NCBI RefSeq assembly: GCF_016097555.1
Contig: NC_054701.1
Location: forward strand, 3,803,688 to 3,867,687
Reading direction: 5' to 3'
DNA length: 64,000 nt
DNA from: Gigantopelta aegis
Taxonomy: Eukaryota; Mollusca; Gastropoda; Neomphalida; Peltospiridae
Below the pieces are notes generated by a model. It saw nothing but the letters and a program-made list of their open reading frames with translations, made no database searches and had not been told where the DNA came from. This document shows positions 34,790-46,111 of the stretch, one piece after another (the first letter of the stretch is position 1; every line of letters starts with the position of its first letter). The translations under genes and the position numbers were made by a program.

Positions 34790-37605
34790 TCTTAAAACAC
34801 TTACCTGAATCATCCTTAATGGTTCTATTAAATATCTTTAACAAAATATGGATTTCTGGTGACTTTCCTACTGACTGGAGAAAAGCCATTGCCATTCCTA
34901 TTCCTAAGCCTGGTAAGGATCCAACAAATCCTACCAGTTATCACCTTATTGCTTTGACAAGTTGCATTTGTAAAACCATGGAAAGAATTATCAACCGTAG
35001 ACTTGTCTGGTATCTTGAGTCCCACAAATTGCTTACTAACATGCAATATGGGTTCAGGACTAGACGTAGCACGGTTGATCATCTTATTAGATTTGAAACG
35101 TTTTGTAGGGATGATTTTATCCATAACCAGCATTTGGTATCGGTCTTTTTTGACCTCGAGAAAGCTTATGATACCACGTGGAAGTATGGGATTTTGAAAG
35201 ACCTCCATGGCATGGGCTTAAGAAGCCGTATGCCTGACTTTATCTCAAATTTCTTAGAGAATAGGTCTTTCAAGGTACGAGTGGGATCTACGTTATCCGA
35301 TTCTCACTCCCAAGAGATGGATGTGCCTCAAGGTAGCATCCTGTCAGTAACTTTATTTTCCGTGAAAATTAACAGCATCACCCAGTGTTTAAAACCTGGT
35401 GTTGATAGCTCGTTATATGTCGATGATTTTCAGATTTGCTACAGGTCGTCCAGTATGAGTATCATTGAACGTCAGTTGCAGCTTTGTTTGAATAAACTTC
35501 AACAATGGGCAACTGACAATGGATTTCGATTCTCAAAGTCAAAAACAGTCTGTATGCATATCTGCCAGAAAAGAGTTCACCATTTAGATCCTCAGCTGTT
35601 TCTGGACAAAACTCCGCTTCCAGTTGTGGAGGGGACCAAATTTCTGGGGGTTATTTTTGACAGGAGGCTATCTTTTGTTCCTCATTTACAGTATGTGAAA
35701 AAGAAGGCCTTAAAGGCCCTCAATATCGTAAAAGTTATTGGCAACACTGAATGGGGAGCAGACTTTATAGATCTTTAGTTCGGTCTAAACTTGATTATGG
35801 GTGCATTGTGTATGGGTCAGCACGTAAGTCTTACTTGCAAATGCTAGATCCTATACACAACCAGAGACTTAGGCTTTGTCTTGGTGCTTTCAAAACATCT
35901 CCTGTGGAGAGCTTGTACACGAACCTAGTTTGGGTGCTAGATGTGCAAAGCTTTCTCTGCAGTATGCTACAAAGATTAAATCAATGCCAAAACATCCTGC
36001 ACACAATGCGGTGTTTGGTAATAAATATATGAAGTTATTTGATGCGAAACCGAATGCGATTCGAACATTTGGTCTTCGCATTAAGCAGTTTTTATCAGTT
36101 TCCAACACTGATTTAACAGACAATTTGGAAACTCCTTAATATTTTATTTTGCCACCTTGGTGTATCAAACCACCAAAAATTGTATTCGATCTTGTGCATC
36201 TAAAAAAAGATCGCACAGATGCAGTTATTTATAAACAACATTTCATGGAAATCCAAGAGAGGTACTGTGATTACATTCCTGTTTACACAGACGGATTACG
36301 GGATGGGAATTCTGTGGCTTGTGCTACAGTTTTTCCATCAGACGCAATAATTTCCATGAGATTTCCCGATTCAGCATCAATCTTTACTGCTGAAATTTGG
36401 GCAATCATTAAAGCCCTGGAACAGATTAAGGATTCATGTGCATCCAAGTATATTATTTTTACAGACTCACTTTCGTGTCTCCAAGCTCTACAGTACATGA
36501 AATTGGAGCATCCCTTAGTTGGGATGGTTATACGAAAATGTGTCTTTTTATCAATTGCCAATAAAGATGTTATATTTTGTTGGGTACCCAGCCATGTTGG
36601 CATTAAGGGTAACGAAAAGGTAGATGTTGCTGCCAAGTCTGCTTTGAACTTGCCCCGTCTCCATGTTGGTGTCCCCTTCAGTGATTTTAAATTTCATATT
36701 AACCAATATATCTTTTCGACTTGGCAAGATGATTGGGACGGTGCGGTTGCGAACAACTTCATTCTGTCAAGGCAGTCCTGGGAGAGTGGTAGTCATCTTA
36801 CAGGCGGTGCAGGAAGGATGAAGTAGTCTTATGCCGTGCCCGCATCGGCCATACATATTTAACGCATTCCTTTATTTTAAAGAAGGACCCTCCTCAGTGT
36901 GAACACTGACTGTGCGGCACATTTTGGTGGAGTGTGATCATCTCAAGCCGACGAGAAATGATATATTTGGCAACAGAAATGTTTTGGAATCGTTTAAATT
37001 CCATCCAATGTTAATTGTAAAGTTTTTAAAACACTTCAACTTCTATAAAAAAAATTAAGATATACTTAAAGGGACATTCCTGAGTTTGCTGCAATTTTTA
37101 TGATGTTATCGACTAACAGAGACTTTTTTAACGATTGTAATTACATATCAAAGATATTTTCCTGCATAACATATTAGTGGCTGTATAGTAAACGTGTTTC
37201 TGATCAATCTAATATTTGTACTAGCGTAAATTTCATTTTATTTCCTAAAATAAAGTTTTTTCGTACGTACAAAATCCAGTTTGGGCTTCTTACAAATATT
37301 AAGACGACCAGAAACACATTGAATTTACAGACACTGATATTCTAAACAAGAAAATATATTTAAGATGTAAGTTTAATCGTAGAAATATTTTATTAGTCGG
37401 AAACATCTTACAATGCAGCAAAGTCCCTTTAACTTGATTTTATATATTGTATTATGCTTTCCCACACAGGTCCTTACACTGTGGTTTTACATAGCTATAT
37501 ATAAATAATATGTTCATATACTTACCATTTGTGACACCCAATACCCGATATGTATTTTTGTGCTGGGGTGTCGTTAAACAAACATTCATTCATTCATTCA
37601 TACAT
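34790..37605 (+). mobile_element. I/Nimb-like LINE copy, ORF2 RT to 3' end, broken
   Basis: It is 5'-truncated. The RT domain (34819-35778) has NRRLVWYL, GFRTRRSTVDHL, FFDLEKAYDTTW, PQGSILS and the catalytic YVDDF. Frameshifts lie near 35760 and 35935, and a nonsense TAA sits at about 36137 where sister copies have TCA. RNase H (36283-36650) shows YTDG, FTAEIWAIIKAL, FTDSLSCLQAL and WVPSHVGIKGNEK, and a further frameshift lies near 36825. The 3' UTR holds a MITE at 37066-37432 and ends in CATT repeats. RNase H plus the terminal Cys/His motif points to the I superfamily. Confidence 0.85.
37066..37432 (+). mobile_element. TTAA-flanked MITE inside the LINE 3' UTR
   Basis: It is 367 bp with the family 1 ends. 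The right inverted repeat has lost about 10 bases (CAGCAAAGTCCCTTTAA instead of CAGCAAACTCAGGAATGT...). It is younger than the LINE copy it sits in. Confidence 0.8.
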
Positions 37606-39264
37606 TTTTATCAACAGACAGCATAGTGCGTTGTATACATTTTATAATATAATGCGGTGTTTGAAAGATAAAGGGATAGTACTTACACCTCTCCAACTAT
37701 AAAAGCACCACCACAAGTCTATGGTAGAACTACTATATTCCAAATCCATTATTGGTGAGAATTGAATAATTGTAACTAGTAAATATAAAACAAATAAACC
37801 AATAAGTTTTAACAAATAACAGTAGTAACATAGTGTATATAACAACTTTTAGCAGTAATAATTATTATTATTATTATAACAATTTGCTATAAAAATGGAA
37901 TTGAATGAATGGAACGGATAAAAAAATCGAAACCCTATCCTCTTTAATGCACCTTCATTATTTCTTGTTTTTTGTTGTTGATGTTAACCAGTCTGTTTTT
38001 AATGCAGGTATCCGTTTTCCAACTTCATCACAAGTAAAATTGCAACCTATGTGGTATACTTAAAACAGTGTGTTGTCGCTTGGAATTGAATCATCAACAA
38101 CTCGTTTATAATTATAACGTTTTGGAGATTTTTCATACCAACATGCCTAACAATATATCTGTCATCATCCAATCCACTGTTAGTCTAGTGTGCAGATACT
38201 GATGAAAGTTCGACATAAATTTGCCAGTCATGTACACGGCATTTAAACCAGCTTCTTCAGCCAATTCCAGTGTGCCACGTTTTGCAATTCAAGAGTTTTC
38301 AAAAGGTGAGTCACGTTTTACAACTGACAAATACTCCAACAAATGATTGAAAAACTGCATGGAGCAGTTATCACTTGTTAAAAATATGGGTAGTTCTCCC
38401 ATATTACCCAAACGGAATATGTGTTGGGCACAAAAACTGAGGCACACCTGAAATGGAGTAGCATTTCCACTGATATCTTTTGGCGGTAAAGGGATAGTAC
38501 ATACATCTCTCCAGTTTGTAAAATGTTTACTACTCCAACTATAAATGCACCAGAACTAGTATATTCCAAGTCCATTACTGGTGAGAATTGAACAATTGTA
38601 ACAGTAGTAAATATAACGACAATAAACCAATACGTTTTAATAATAACAGCAGTAACAACTATTTTTATTATTGAATAATTATAAAAACAATAAACGCAAC
38701 AACTTTGAACAGTAGCAACTACTGGCTGACTGACTGACATCATCAGGAGGAACTCAAGCAATTATTTAATCAGTCGACGAAGTCATTTGCAATTTTGAGG
38801 TTTGTCGAAGAGAAGGTAATCAATTGATCAATTGTTTCATGCTTAGATGAAACAATATGGCACGCTTTGTTTTAACAGCATATCTTGGTGCAGTACAACA
38901 CTAGTACCAAATCAATCATGGGTGTGCCTTCAACGTTTGGCATGGTTAGCACCGGACGTGCTACAGAAACAATTTCATTGAATGTTCCGACAGATGGTTG
39001 CAGTGCGGTCAGGTGTCGAAACCCAAGTCCTTTCATTACAAATGTTTCCTTCATGGTTTCAATCACTGCCTTGAACAATTCCTCTTATTTGGTACTGATG
39101 ATCTTCCAACATTTTTTCAATGAATTCCAGTTAGAAATGGGACTTCAATCTCTTTTATTTTGTTTTGTCCACAGTTGCAAGATACATATGGATGTATTTT
39201 CACTTTTCTCCACTCTGGCATACATTTTTATCAACAGACAGCATAGTTCGTTGTATACATTTTA
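37606..39264 (-). repeat. Unidentified duplicated repeat, copies B1 and B2
   Basis: 37606-38290 matches the hydrophobic-leader end of copy A. 38293-39180 matches the body, starting with the shared CAAAAGGTGAGTCACG. Minus-strand translations carry the same protein blocks as copy A, with frameshifts. Both copies border LINE sequence, so the unit has been duplicated together with its surroundings. Confidence 0.55.
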
Positions 39265-40285
39265 TAACGCGGTGTTTGATAACAAATATATGAAGTTATT
39301 CGATGCGATTCGAACATTTGGTCTTCGCATTAAGCAGTTTTTATCGGTTTCCAACATTGATTTAACTGACGTTTTGGAAACGCCTTCATATTTTATTTTG
39401 CCACCTTGGTGTATCAAACCACCAAAAATTGTATTCGATCTTGTGCATCTAAAGAAAGATCGCACAGATGCAGTTATTCACAAACAACATTTCATGAACA
39501 TCCCAAGAGGTACTGTGATTACATCCCTGTTGGCACAGGCGGGTCACGGGATGGGAATTATGTGGTTTCTGCTACAGTTTTTCCATCAGACGCAATAATT
39601 TCCATGAGACTACCCGATTCAGCATCAATATCTACTGCTGAAACCTGGGCACTCATTAAAGCCTTGGAATATATTAAGGATTCATATGCATCCAAATTGT
39701 AGTATTTTTACAGACACTTTCGTGTCTCCAAGGTTTACAGTACATGAAATTGGAGCATCCCTTAGTTGGGATGGTGATACGAAAGTGTGTCTTTTTATCA
39801 ATTGTGGGTACCCAGCCATGTTGGCATTAAGTGTAACAAAAAGGTAGATGTTGCTGCCACGTATGCTTTGAACTTGTCCCGTGTCCATGTTGCTGTCCCC
39901 TAAAGTGATTTTAAATTTCATATTAACCAATATATCTTTTCGACTTGGCAAGATAATTGGGACGATGCGGTTGCGAACAAGCTTCAATCTGTCATGGCAG
40001 TACTGGGAGAGTGGCAGTCATTCTACAGGCGGGGCAGGAAGGATAAAGTAGTCTTGTGCAGTGCCTGCATAAAGAAATGTTTAAATTGCATCCAGAATTA
40101 ACTGTAAAGCTTTCAAAATACTTCGACTTATATAGAAAGTTTTAAAATATTATGCTTTTCCCCAACAGCTCCTTAAACTGGTTTTACATAAATATATATA
40201 TATAGATACTTAACATTTGTGACACCCAATAGCCGATGTGTATTTTTGTGCTGGGGTGTTGTTTAAACATTCATTCATTCATGGT
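39265..40285 (+). mobile_element. LINE RNase H to 3' end fragment
   Basis: It joins the unidentified repeat directly to LINE sequence (AAATATATGAAGTTATTCGA) and continues through a degraded RNase H region to TTTGTGCTGGGGTGTTG and a CATT tail. Small deletions break the frame repeatedly. Confidence 0.7.
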
Positions 40286-40371
40286 TGGTAATCTACATGA
40301 AAAACACTTATGTGTCCATCCAAAGAATCTACTGCGGGACATCATCATATAGCTGGTTATAGTTCAGTCTT

Positions 40372-40614
40372 TCTTTTAAATTCCATCCAGAATTAATTGT
40401 AAAGTTTTTAAAACACTTTGACTTCTGTACAAAGTTTTAAAATGTACTTACCTTGATTTTATGTATTGTATTATACTTTTCACCCACAGCTCCTTACACT
40501 GGTTTTACATAAATATATATAAATAATATTTTCATATACTTACCATTTGTGACACCCAATAGCCGATGTGTATTTTTGTGCTGGGGTGTCGTTGAACATT
40601 CATTCATTCATTCA
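40372..40614 (+). mobile_element. LINE 3' end fragment
   Basis: It starts with the HPELIVKF codons (TTCCATCCAGAATTAATTGT) and ends TTTGTGCTGGGGTGTCGTTG plus CATT repeats. It interrupts the Pogo/Tigger-like sequence. Confidence 0.7.
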
Positions 40615-41300
40615 CCTGGAAGCAGATAATGTAGTAAATAGCCAGATGCACTGACACAGGCGATAATGGTTATTTGTGACTTGTCAGAACTGCCCAATCC
40701 ATATACATCTTTGCATCCTGTTTCAGCAAGGACTTTCTCATTTCATTTGGAATTTAATGGAAAGCCTGCTTCATCAGCATTAAAAATCCTGGTTGGATCT
40801 TGCATTACCTCGGGACACTTCTCTACATCAGTCAGATATAGCTGAAGATCTCTAAACCATTTAAATATAGCTTCTTTTGAGCAGGAAACGGCTCTTGGTG
40901 TACTTAGATTTTCTGGGATGCGTAGCAAAATATTGGGGTTTCGATGTAGAAAGGCTGATCATCAGTGTTTTCCTAGCTAATCGTTTATAGATGGATTTGG
41001 TCTGCCAGTTTTTGTTAGTAATTGTTTTACGATTTGTAACACCTGTTCTTTTGTTCGACCATATCCGATTTCAGCCATTTTAATTGTCCATCTAACGATT
41101 TCATCCTCTTTATCTTTCGTCAGAATTGGATGTGGACCCAGGCTTGAAACAATAGTTCTTGTTAATTTATCTTTTTGAGTTGTTTTGGGAACTGAATAGA
41201 TATCAGCAGCGTTATTAAAAGACAACTGTCTAAAGTTTACATCAGTTATGACCTTATTAATGCTTTCTTGGGTCCATGTCCGGTATGCCTTTCAATGATT
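40615..41300 (-). mobile_element. Pogo/Tigger-like DNA transposon fragment, broken
   Basis: On the minus strand it has an HTH/CENP-B-like region (FNNAADIYSVPKTTQKDKLT; IVRWTIKMAEIGYGRTKEQV), then SCSKEAIFKWFRDLQLYL and the DDE landmark RIFNADEAGFPLNSK. A stop follows at about 40743, after which the frame continues as NEKVLAETGCKDVYGLGSSD, indicating a nonsense change. A frameshift lies near 40930-40980. It is 3'-truncated at the LINE insertion. Confidence 0.7.
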
Positions 41301-41527
41301 CTACTTTTTAACAGATTTTTTGAGAAAGAAAAATACTAATAGAAGGAAAAACTATGTGTAATTACATATTTGTAAAGAAGACTTGGTGGGTGGAGGAAAA
41401 AATGTAAGAAAAATAAGTCTAGGAAAACTGAATATCATGATATGTGGCCTAGGCAAAATGAGAGAATTTGGACGTGTATAATCAAGAGGTTTTTTGTTTT
41501 TATATATTGGAATGCATGCACATGCAA
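41301..41527. other. Short spacer
   Basis: No recognised gene or repeat. Confidence 0.4.
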
Positions 41528-41618
41528 TTTACACACACTCACTCACACACACTCACATACACACACACACTCACTCACACACACACTCACACACTCACAC
41601 ACAATCTCTCTCACATGC
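41528..41618. repeat. CA/CACT microsatellite
   Basis: It is built of CACA and CTCA repeats and ends CTCTCTCACA. The open frame over it is a product of the repeat. Confidence 0.9.
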
Positions 41619-41639
41619 GGCAGGACGTAGCCCAGCGAC

Positions 41640-41795
41640 CGATCTAGGATAATTTCCGTCGGTGGGCCACTTCTCATTCCAGGCAGTGCTCCAGAACTGG
41701 TGTAACAAAAGCCGTGGTATGTACTATCCTGTCTGTGAAATTGTGCATATAAAAGATCCCTTGTTGCTAATCAAAAAGAGTAGCCCCTGAAGTGG
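41640..41795 (+). mobile_element. SINE 3' half
   Basis: It contains TGTACTATCCTGTCTGTGAA, TGCATATAAAAGATCCCTTG and AAGAGTAGCCCCTGAAGTGG, the tail of a widespread molluscan tRNA-derived SINE type. The tRNA-like head is missing. Confidence 0.65.
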
Positions 41796-42310
41796 TGACA
41801 AAATTTCAATTGTATCTCGAAGAAATAAGGGGATTTGTGCTGTATTGGCGATTCTCAAAGAAAATGTTACACCCCTGTACCACGGTGAGGTTACAGGTCA
41901 AGAAACTGAAAATAGAGCCGGGGGGGGGGGGGGGGGGGGGGGGCATTTCTATTATTGTAAATGAAAACATTCCCCTGAGTAAAGTCAAATTTACAAGCTG
42001 TGGGTGTAAAGGTCACGGCTCATAAAACTATCATTCTGTGTTCAGTTTATTTACCCCCTCGAAACAATTACAATTTTAACACTAGGGACTTTCAAGGTCT
42101 TCTTGATCAACTCCCTACTCCCTTTATCATTATGAGAGATTTTAATGCTCACCACACGTTGTGGGGATCCGATGATATAAATACTGGAGGTAAACAACTA
42201 GAAGACTTACTTCTCAAAAATGACTTAATATTACTTAATGATAAAAGTCATACAAGTGGTTCTTTCACAACCATTGATTTAGCCCGACCTGATCAATCGG
42301 CTGGTCATGT
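41796..42310 (+). mobile_element. LINE endonuclease fragment
   Basis: After a piece of LINE-end sequence and a run of about 23 G (41920-41942), 42000-42270 encodes an APE-type endonuclease part: CSVYLPPRNNYN, PFIIMRDFNAHHTLWGSDD and LENDLILLND-like text. The usual G of GDFNAH is R. It then jumps into LINE 5' UTR sequence. Confidence 0.65.
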
Positions 42311-43306
42311 CATGCTCCAGAACATACAACCCTTTGTTTTGTTTATATAATCAAGAACAAACATTGTTTGATGTACCATTTGTACTAGTTGCTCTTGGGG
42401 TGGTGGCTAGGGTCAATTGGGTGATTTATTGCCCAAATATATCAACCATCTATACCTAGCATGGGTGCTTGCACCATGTCCCCTTGTTGGACTATGTGGT
42501 GGGTGGGGAAATTATAGATTCATATATGGATCAAACTAAAGATATCGCTTCTGATGGGACCCTGAAAAGGGTCCACACCGAAGTTGCAAGACCAATGTTT
42601 CCATTAAAAAGAACATAGTAGTTTCTTCTGAATCCTGGTGAAGGTTCTTGGTGGTTACTTCTGTAACTTTCTCCGTTTGCTAGTCAGAAAAGGTCTGGTT
42701 GGTTTAGCTGGTGAACCCAAAACTGAGGAATGTTTCATTGTTAGTGGAATGTGTATTAAGAGAGTCACTTAAAGTGTCTCCTAAAGTCAACATTCCTCTG
42801 CAATGTACCGATTACTGTGACAGCCTACAATACTTTAAATTCATCAAAAGGTGTTATACGATGTCGTGATTTGGCAGGAGTTGGTGAAGATGAAATTCTT
42901 AACAATTTGTCAGCACAAGGCGTGATGTTTGTTAAAAGCATTAACCGTTTTTTTTGTCGCTTTCCAACATTGATTTAAATGACACTTTGGAAACTTCTTC
43001 ATATTTTGTTACACCACCTAAAATTGTGTTTGATCTTGCGCATCTGAAGAAAGATTGTACAGATGTTATTGTGTACAAACAGTTTTTCATGGGAATTCAA
43101 GACAGGTACCGTGATTACATTCCTGTGTATACAGACTGATCACGGGATGGGACTTCTGTGTCTTGTACTACAGGTTTTCCATCAGACACAATACTGTACA
43201 TGCAGCATCGATCTTTAGTGCTGAAGTTTGGGCATCCAAATTTATTATTTTTACTGACTCACTTTCGTGTCTCCAAGCTTTGCGCAATATGAAGCTGGAT
43301 CATCCC
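42280..43306 (+). mobile_element. LINE 5' UTR, ORF1 and RNase H pieces, deleted copy
   Basis: GACCTGATCAATCGGCTGGT starts a 5' UTR piece shared with 46330 and 48545. An ORF1-like start follows near 42540 (TCTGATGGGACCCTGAAAAG). At about 42950 it jumps to the ORF2 region before RNase H (DTLETSSYFV, YTD). A MITE cuts the RNase H region at 43307. Confidence 0.6.
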
Positions 43307-43658
43307 TTAAAGGGACATTCCTGAGTTTGCTGCACTTTTTAAGATGTTATCGACTAACAGAGACTTTTTTAACGATTGTAATTACATATCAAAGATATTT
43401 TCCTGCATAACATATTAGTGGCTGTATATTAAACGTGTTTCTGATCAATCTAATATTTGTACTAGCGTAAATTTCGTTTTATTTCCTAAAATCGAGTTTG
43501 GGCTTCTTACAAATATTAAGACGTCCACAAACACATTGAATATACAGACACTGTTATTCTAAACAAGAAAATATATTTAACATGTAAGTTTAATCGTAGA
43601 AATATTGTATTAGTCGGAAACATCTTACAATGCAGCAAACTCGGGAATGTCCCTTTAA
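43307..43658 (+). mobile_element. TTAA-flanked MITE inside a LINE copy
   Basis: It is 352 bp with the family 1 ends (TTAAAGGGACATTCCTGAG; AACTCGGGAATGTCCCTTTAA). Internal sequence is about 95% like the 37066 copy apart from an indel near 43490. Confidence 0.8.
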
Positions 43659-43659
43659 T

Positions 43660-44440
43660 TAATCGATGTGCTTTAGTGGTGTCTAAACAAACACCTTTTT
43701 TCTTTTGAAACAGAAAATATCGTTGGTCTCTTGCTACTTCTAGTTAAACATTTCATACATAACTGCAAAGGCAAATTGTTGCGTTAAGTATTATTCATTT
43801 TAAATATGAAATTAAACGAAGATACTCTCTAAAAATATATATATATATTTTAGTAACAACAGTCTTAATGTTTTAGCAAGTGGTCACTATATCATTCAAT
43901 AATTCCTTTTTAAAATCTACTTGTCTCCAGCAACACGTGCAATATATAGTAATTAATAGAATATATACTTCGCACAGTATAACAAAACATTGATAATCAG
44001 CAATACAACTGATAGGAAACTATAGTCCGTCCCATCATAAAAGTGTTTAGTAAACAACAAAATATTACATTGTTTTGTGTGTGTGCAATTAGAATGAATG
44101 AATGAATGAATGTTTAATGACACCCCAGCACGAAAAATACATCGGCTATTGGGTATCAAACCATGGTAATGCAAACAAATAAAGTAATGATAAAGATTTA
44201 AATAAAAACACAGTGTAAAGAACTGTGCAAAAATACAAATATCACAGATAAATATTGACTTTTACTCAAAACTTTAATTGTATCCCGCAGAAAACAAGTG
44301 GATTTGTGCTGTATTGGCCATTCTCAAAAAGAATGTTACAGCACGCGCAGGGGTGTGTGCAATTAAAAAGCAATTGGCTCAGAAAGAAGCAACTTGTAGT
44401 ATGAAAAAGGCGCACCCTGTGGGAATTACTACAATTACAT
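43660..44440. repeat. Segmental duplication, copy 1
   Basis: It aligns with 47765-48290 over its whole length except for the 261-bp element at 44092-44352. Shared landmarks are GTTGGTCTCTTGCTACTTCT, AATTAATAGAATATATACTT and AGCAACTTGTAGTATGAAAA. A diverged third relative (CGGCTCAGAAACAGATAACT) lies at about 59660-59770. No coding content is evident. Confidence 0.7.
44092..44352 (-). mobile_element. Short LINE-end element with perfect target duplication
   Basis: It is 261 bp, flanked by GTGTGTGCAATTA at 44079-44091 and 44353-44365. The duplicated locus at 48187-48199 carries a single copy of that 13-mer, so it is the empty site. The ends are therefore exactly known: a LINE 5' UTR start and a LINE 3' end with CATT tail. 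Confidence 0.9.
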
Positions 44441-44445
44441 ATAAT

Positions 44446-45597
44446 GCCCCCATCACACGAAACTAGTTCTCACTACGTTCTTGAAAATGTTGCCAAATGG
44501 GCTCAAACTGTGTGCGAACGGAGTGGACGTAGTAGCAACTTTTTACGGTCTTTTGACGAACTTCATGGATGGGCTAGGACGGAAGGGTGCTCCAGAACTT
44601 CGAGCCTGCTCAAAATATTCTGGCGACCATCCCGTTCTGCAATTAGACGGAGTGACAACGTACTTAAAACGATATGGACGTACTACAAACGGAATTGCCG
44701 TACTTCGATCCTACTAGGGACGTGTTACGACGTGGTGCAGTCGGGCATCAATTGCAGTACGTGTGCACACCGACCGGGTCCGTTTGTAGCTCGTTCATTC
44801 CGTTCGCAGACAGACCCAACTCCACCGCATTACGTCCTTAGCTAGTCGTTATTCCGTGCAAATACGTTCAAAACAAAACAAAAATGTTCTGAAGGAGTTG
44901 GCAACACATTTCTGCACAGTTCTAAAAGTTCGCAGTAGGTTCTCATTAAGTTCTACTCGTTTTGAGTACGTTTGTGTAGTTCTCACGCAGTTCTTACTAC
45001 GTCCACCCCGTCTGCAGTACGATAGGACAAGGTAGGGTATAAATACGGCCGTTTCCTCACTGGTTCATCATTTGGCCTCGAGATTTCTGGCAGTGCACAT
45101 CTGTTCCTGACTTGAAGATTTTCAAGTTTTTTGCCCAGAACTATGGATAACTTTGCAGTCCTTAACATGTTGAATGTTGGTTTCATGCAATTTTTGTTGG
45201 AAGCAGAGCAAGAGTACAATGAGATGGTAGAGCAAGAAAGAAGAAGGAGAAGACCAAGAACCTGTTGGGTGAGGAAGTGGCTGAAACCTGAGAGGAGAAT
45301 AGCCGTGGGTCATTATCATCAGCTCACTGTCTCTGTCCTTGTACATCAGCACAGTCTTCATTATGTCTCTGTGCATGTCTTCCCACAAGGTTGGGCGGAT
45401 GTCGTACACAGACTCCCTGGTGTATTCTATGAATACCTCCTTCATCCGGTCTGTGTTGGGCCTGACCATCTGCTGCATGAGACGATTCTGCATCTCGCCG
45501 CAGAGGTAAATGAGTGTATTGGGTTTGGTGTGGAGGGGGTGGCAGAGGCTGTTGTTGTGCTGAGGGTCAACTGCTGTTGACTGTCAGACCCCTGACT
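44446..45597 (+). mobile_element. PIF/Harbinger DNA transposon, internally deleted
   Basis: The left part begins GCCCCCATCACACGAAACTA and is rich in ACGTAGT/ACTACGT motifs. A TATA box (GGGTATAAATACGG) at about 45033 precedes a transposase start at 45143: MDNFAVLNMLN, then EQERRRRRPRTCWVRKWLKP, typical of the Harbinger transposase N-terminus. The frame then runs into the antisense accessory (Myb/trihelix-like) gene: on the minus strand, about 45590-45320 encodes GTGQMTSQGSDSQQQLTLST and LMQQMVRPNTDRMKEVFIEY with a frameshift between. The transposase core is missing. It ends at a SINE fragment. Confidence 0.7.
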
Positions 45598-45671
45598 TGT
45601 CATTTGCCCAGTACCTACCACTCCTATGTCCGATGGCTTAACCACGACACCACCCGAGGCCGGTGGATGGT
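45598..45671 (-). mobile_element. SINE head fragment
   Basis: On the minus strand it reads GGTGTCGTGGTTAAGCCATC followed by GGTAGGTACTGGG, the same family as 5508. Confidence 0.6.
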
Positions 45672-46022
45672 CTTGCAAGCGCAGACCCTAGTTTCAGCCC
45701 GTGAAAATGGACAGCAAGTTTAGTTAAATTTACAAAACTGTAACACATCTGGATAAGGTTACAACGGAGTAAAATAAGAGGGTGACGTTTACACGGTGAA
45801 ATACACTTAAACTCCATAAACGTTTCTTCTCAGGTTTTAAACATATGAAACATGCATTTTGTAATATCAAAAACATCGGGATGACCAGAAACACTTCGAA
45901 TGTACGGAAATAGATAATCTAAACAATAAAATCTTAGTAATGGCCGATTTCAGTTTCCAAAAAACGGCTATAATATTGACAAATATGCCTTGGTGTTTAC
46001 AAATAGGGCTCTGTCACTTTTA
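45672..46022. mobile_element. MITE-like repeat, family 2, second copy
   Basis: It shares AGTTTCAGCCCGTGAAAAT, the GGATGACCAGAAACACTTCG region and GGGCTCTGTCACTTT with the copy at 6378-6745 in cwo copy 1. It is more diverged inside. Confidence 0.5.
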
Positions 46023-46111
46023 GGGTGTGAATTAATTAACTTCTACAGTTGACCTAACTGGGCACGGTGTGCTCTTAAATGTGAGCTCTTCATACTGACT
46101 GCTTTATTACG

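Noticed and set aside
41442-41630. 62-residue frame over the CA repeat
   Set aside because: Its His/Thr/Leu/Ser pattern is produced by the microsatellite.
44444-44845. 133-residue plus-strand frame as a gene
   Set aside because: It lies in the Harbinger left end, rich in ACGTAGT motifs, with no protein-like conservation visible.
45131-45580. 149-residue plus-strand frame as a complete transposase
   Set aside because: Only the first 60 or so residues match Harbinger transposase; the rest is antisense to the accessory gene.
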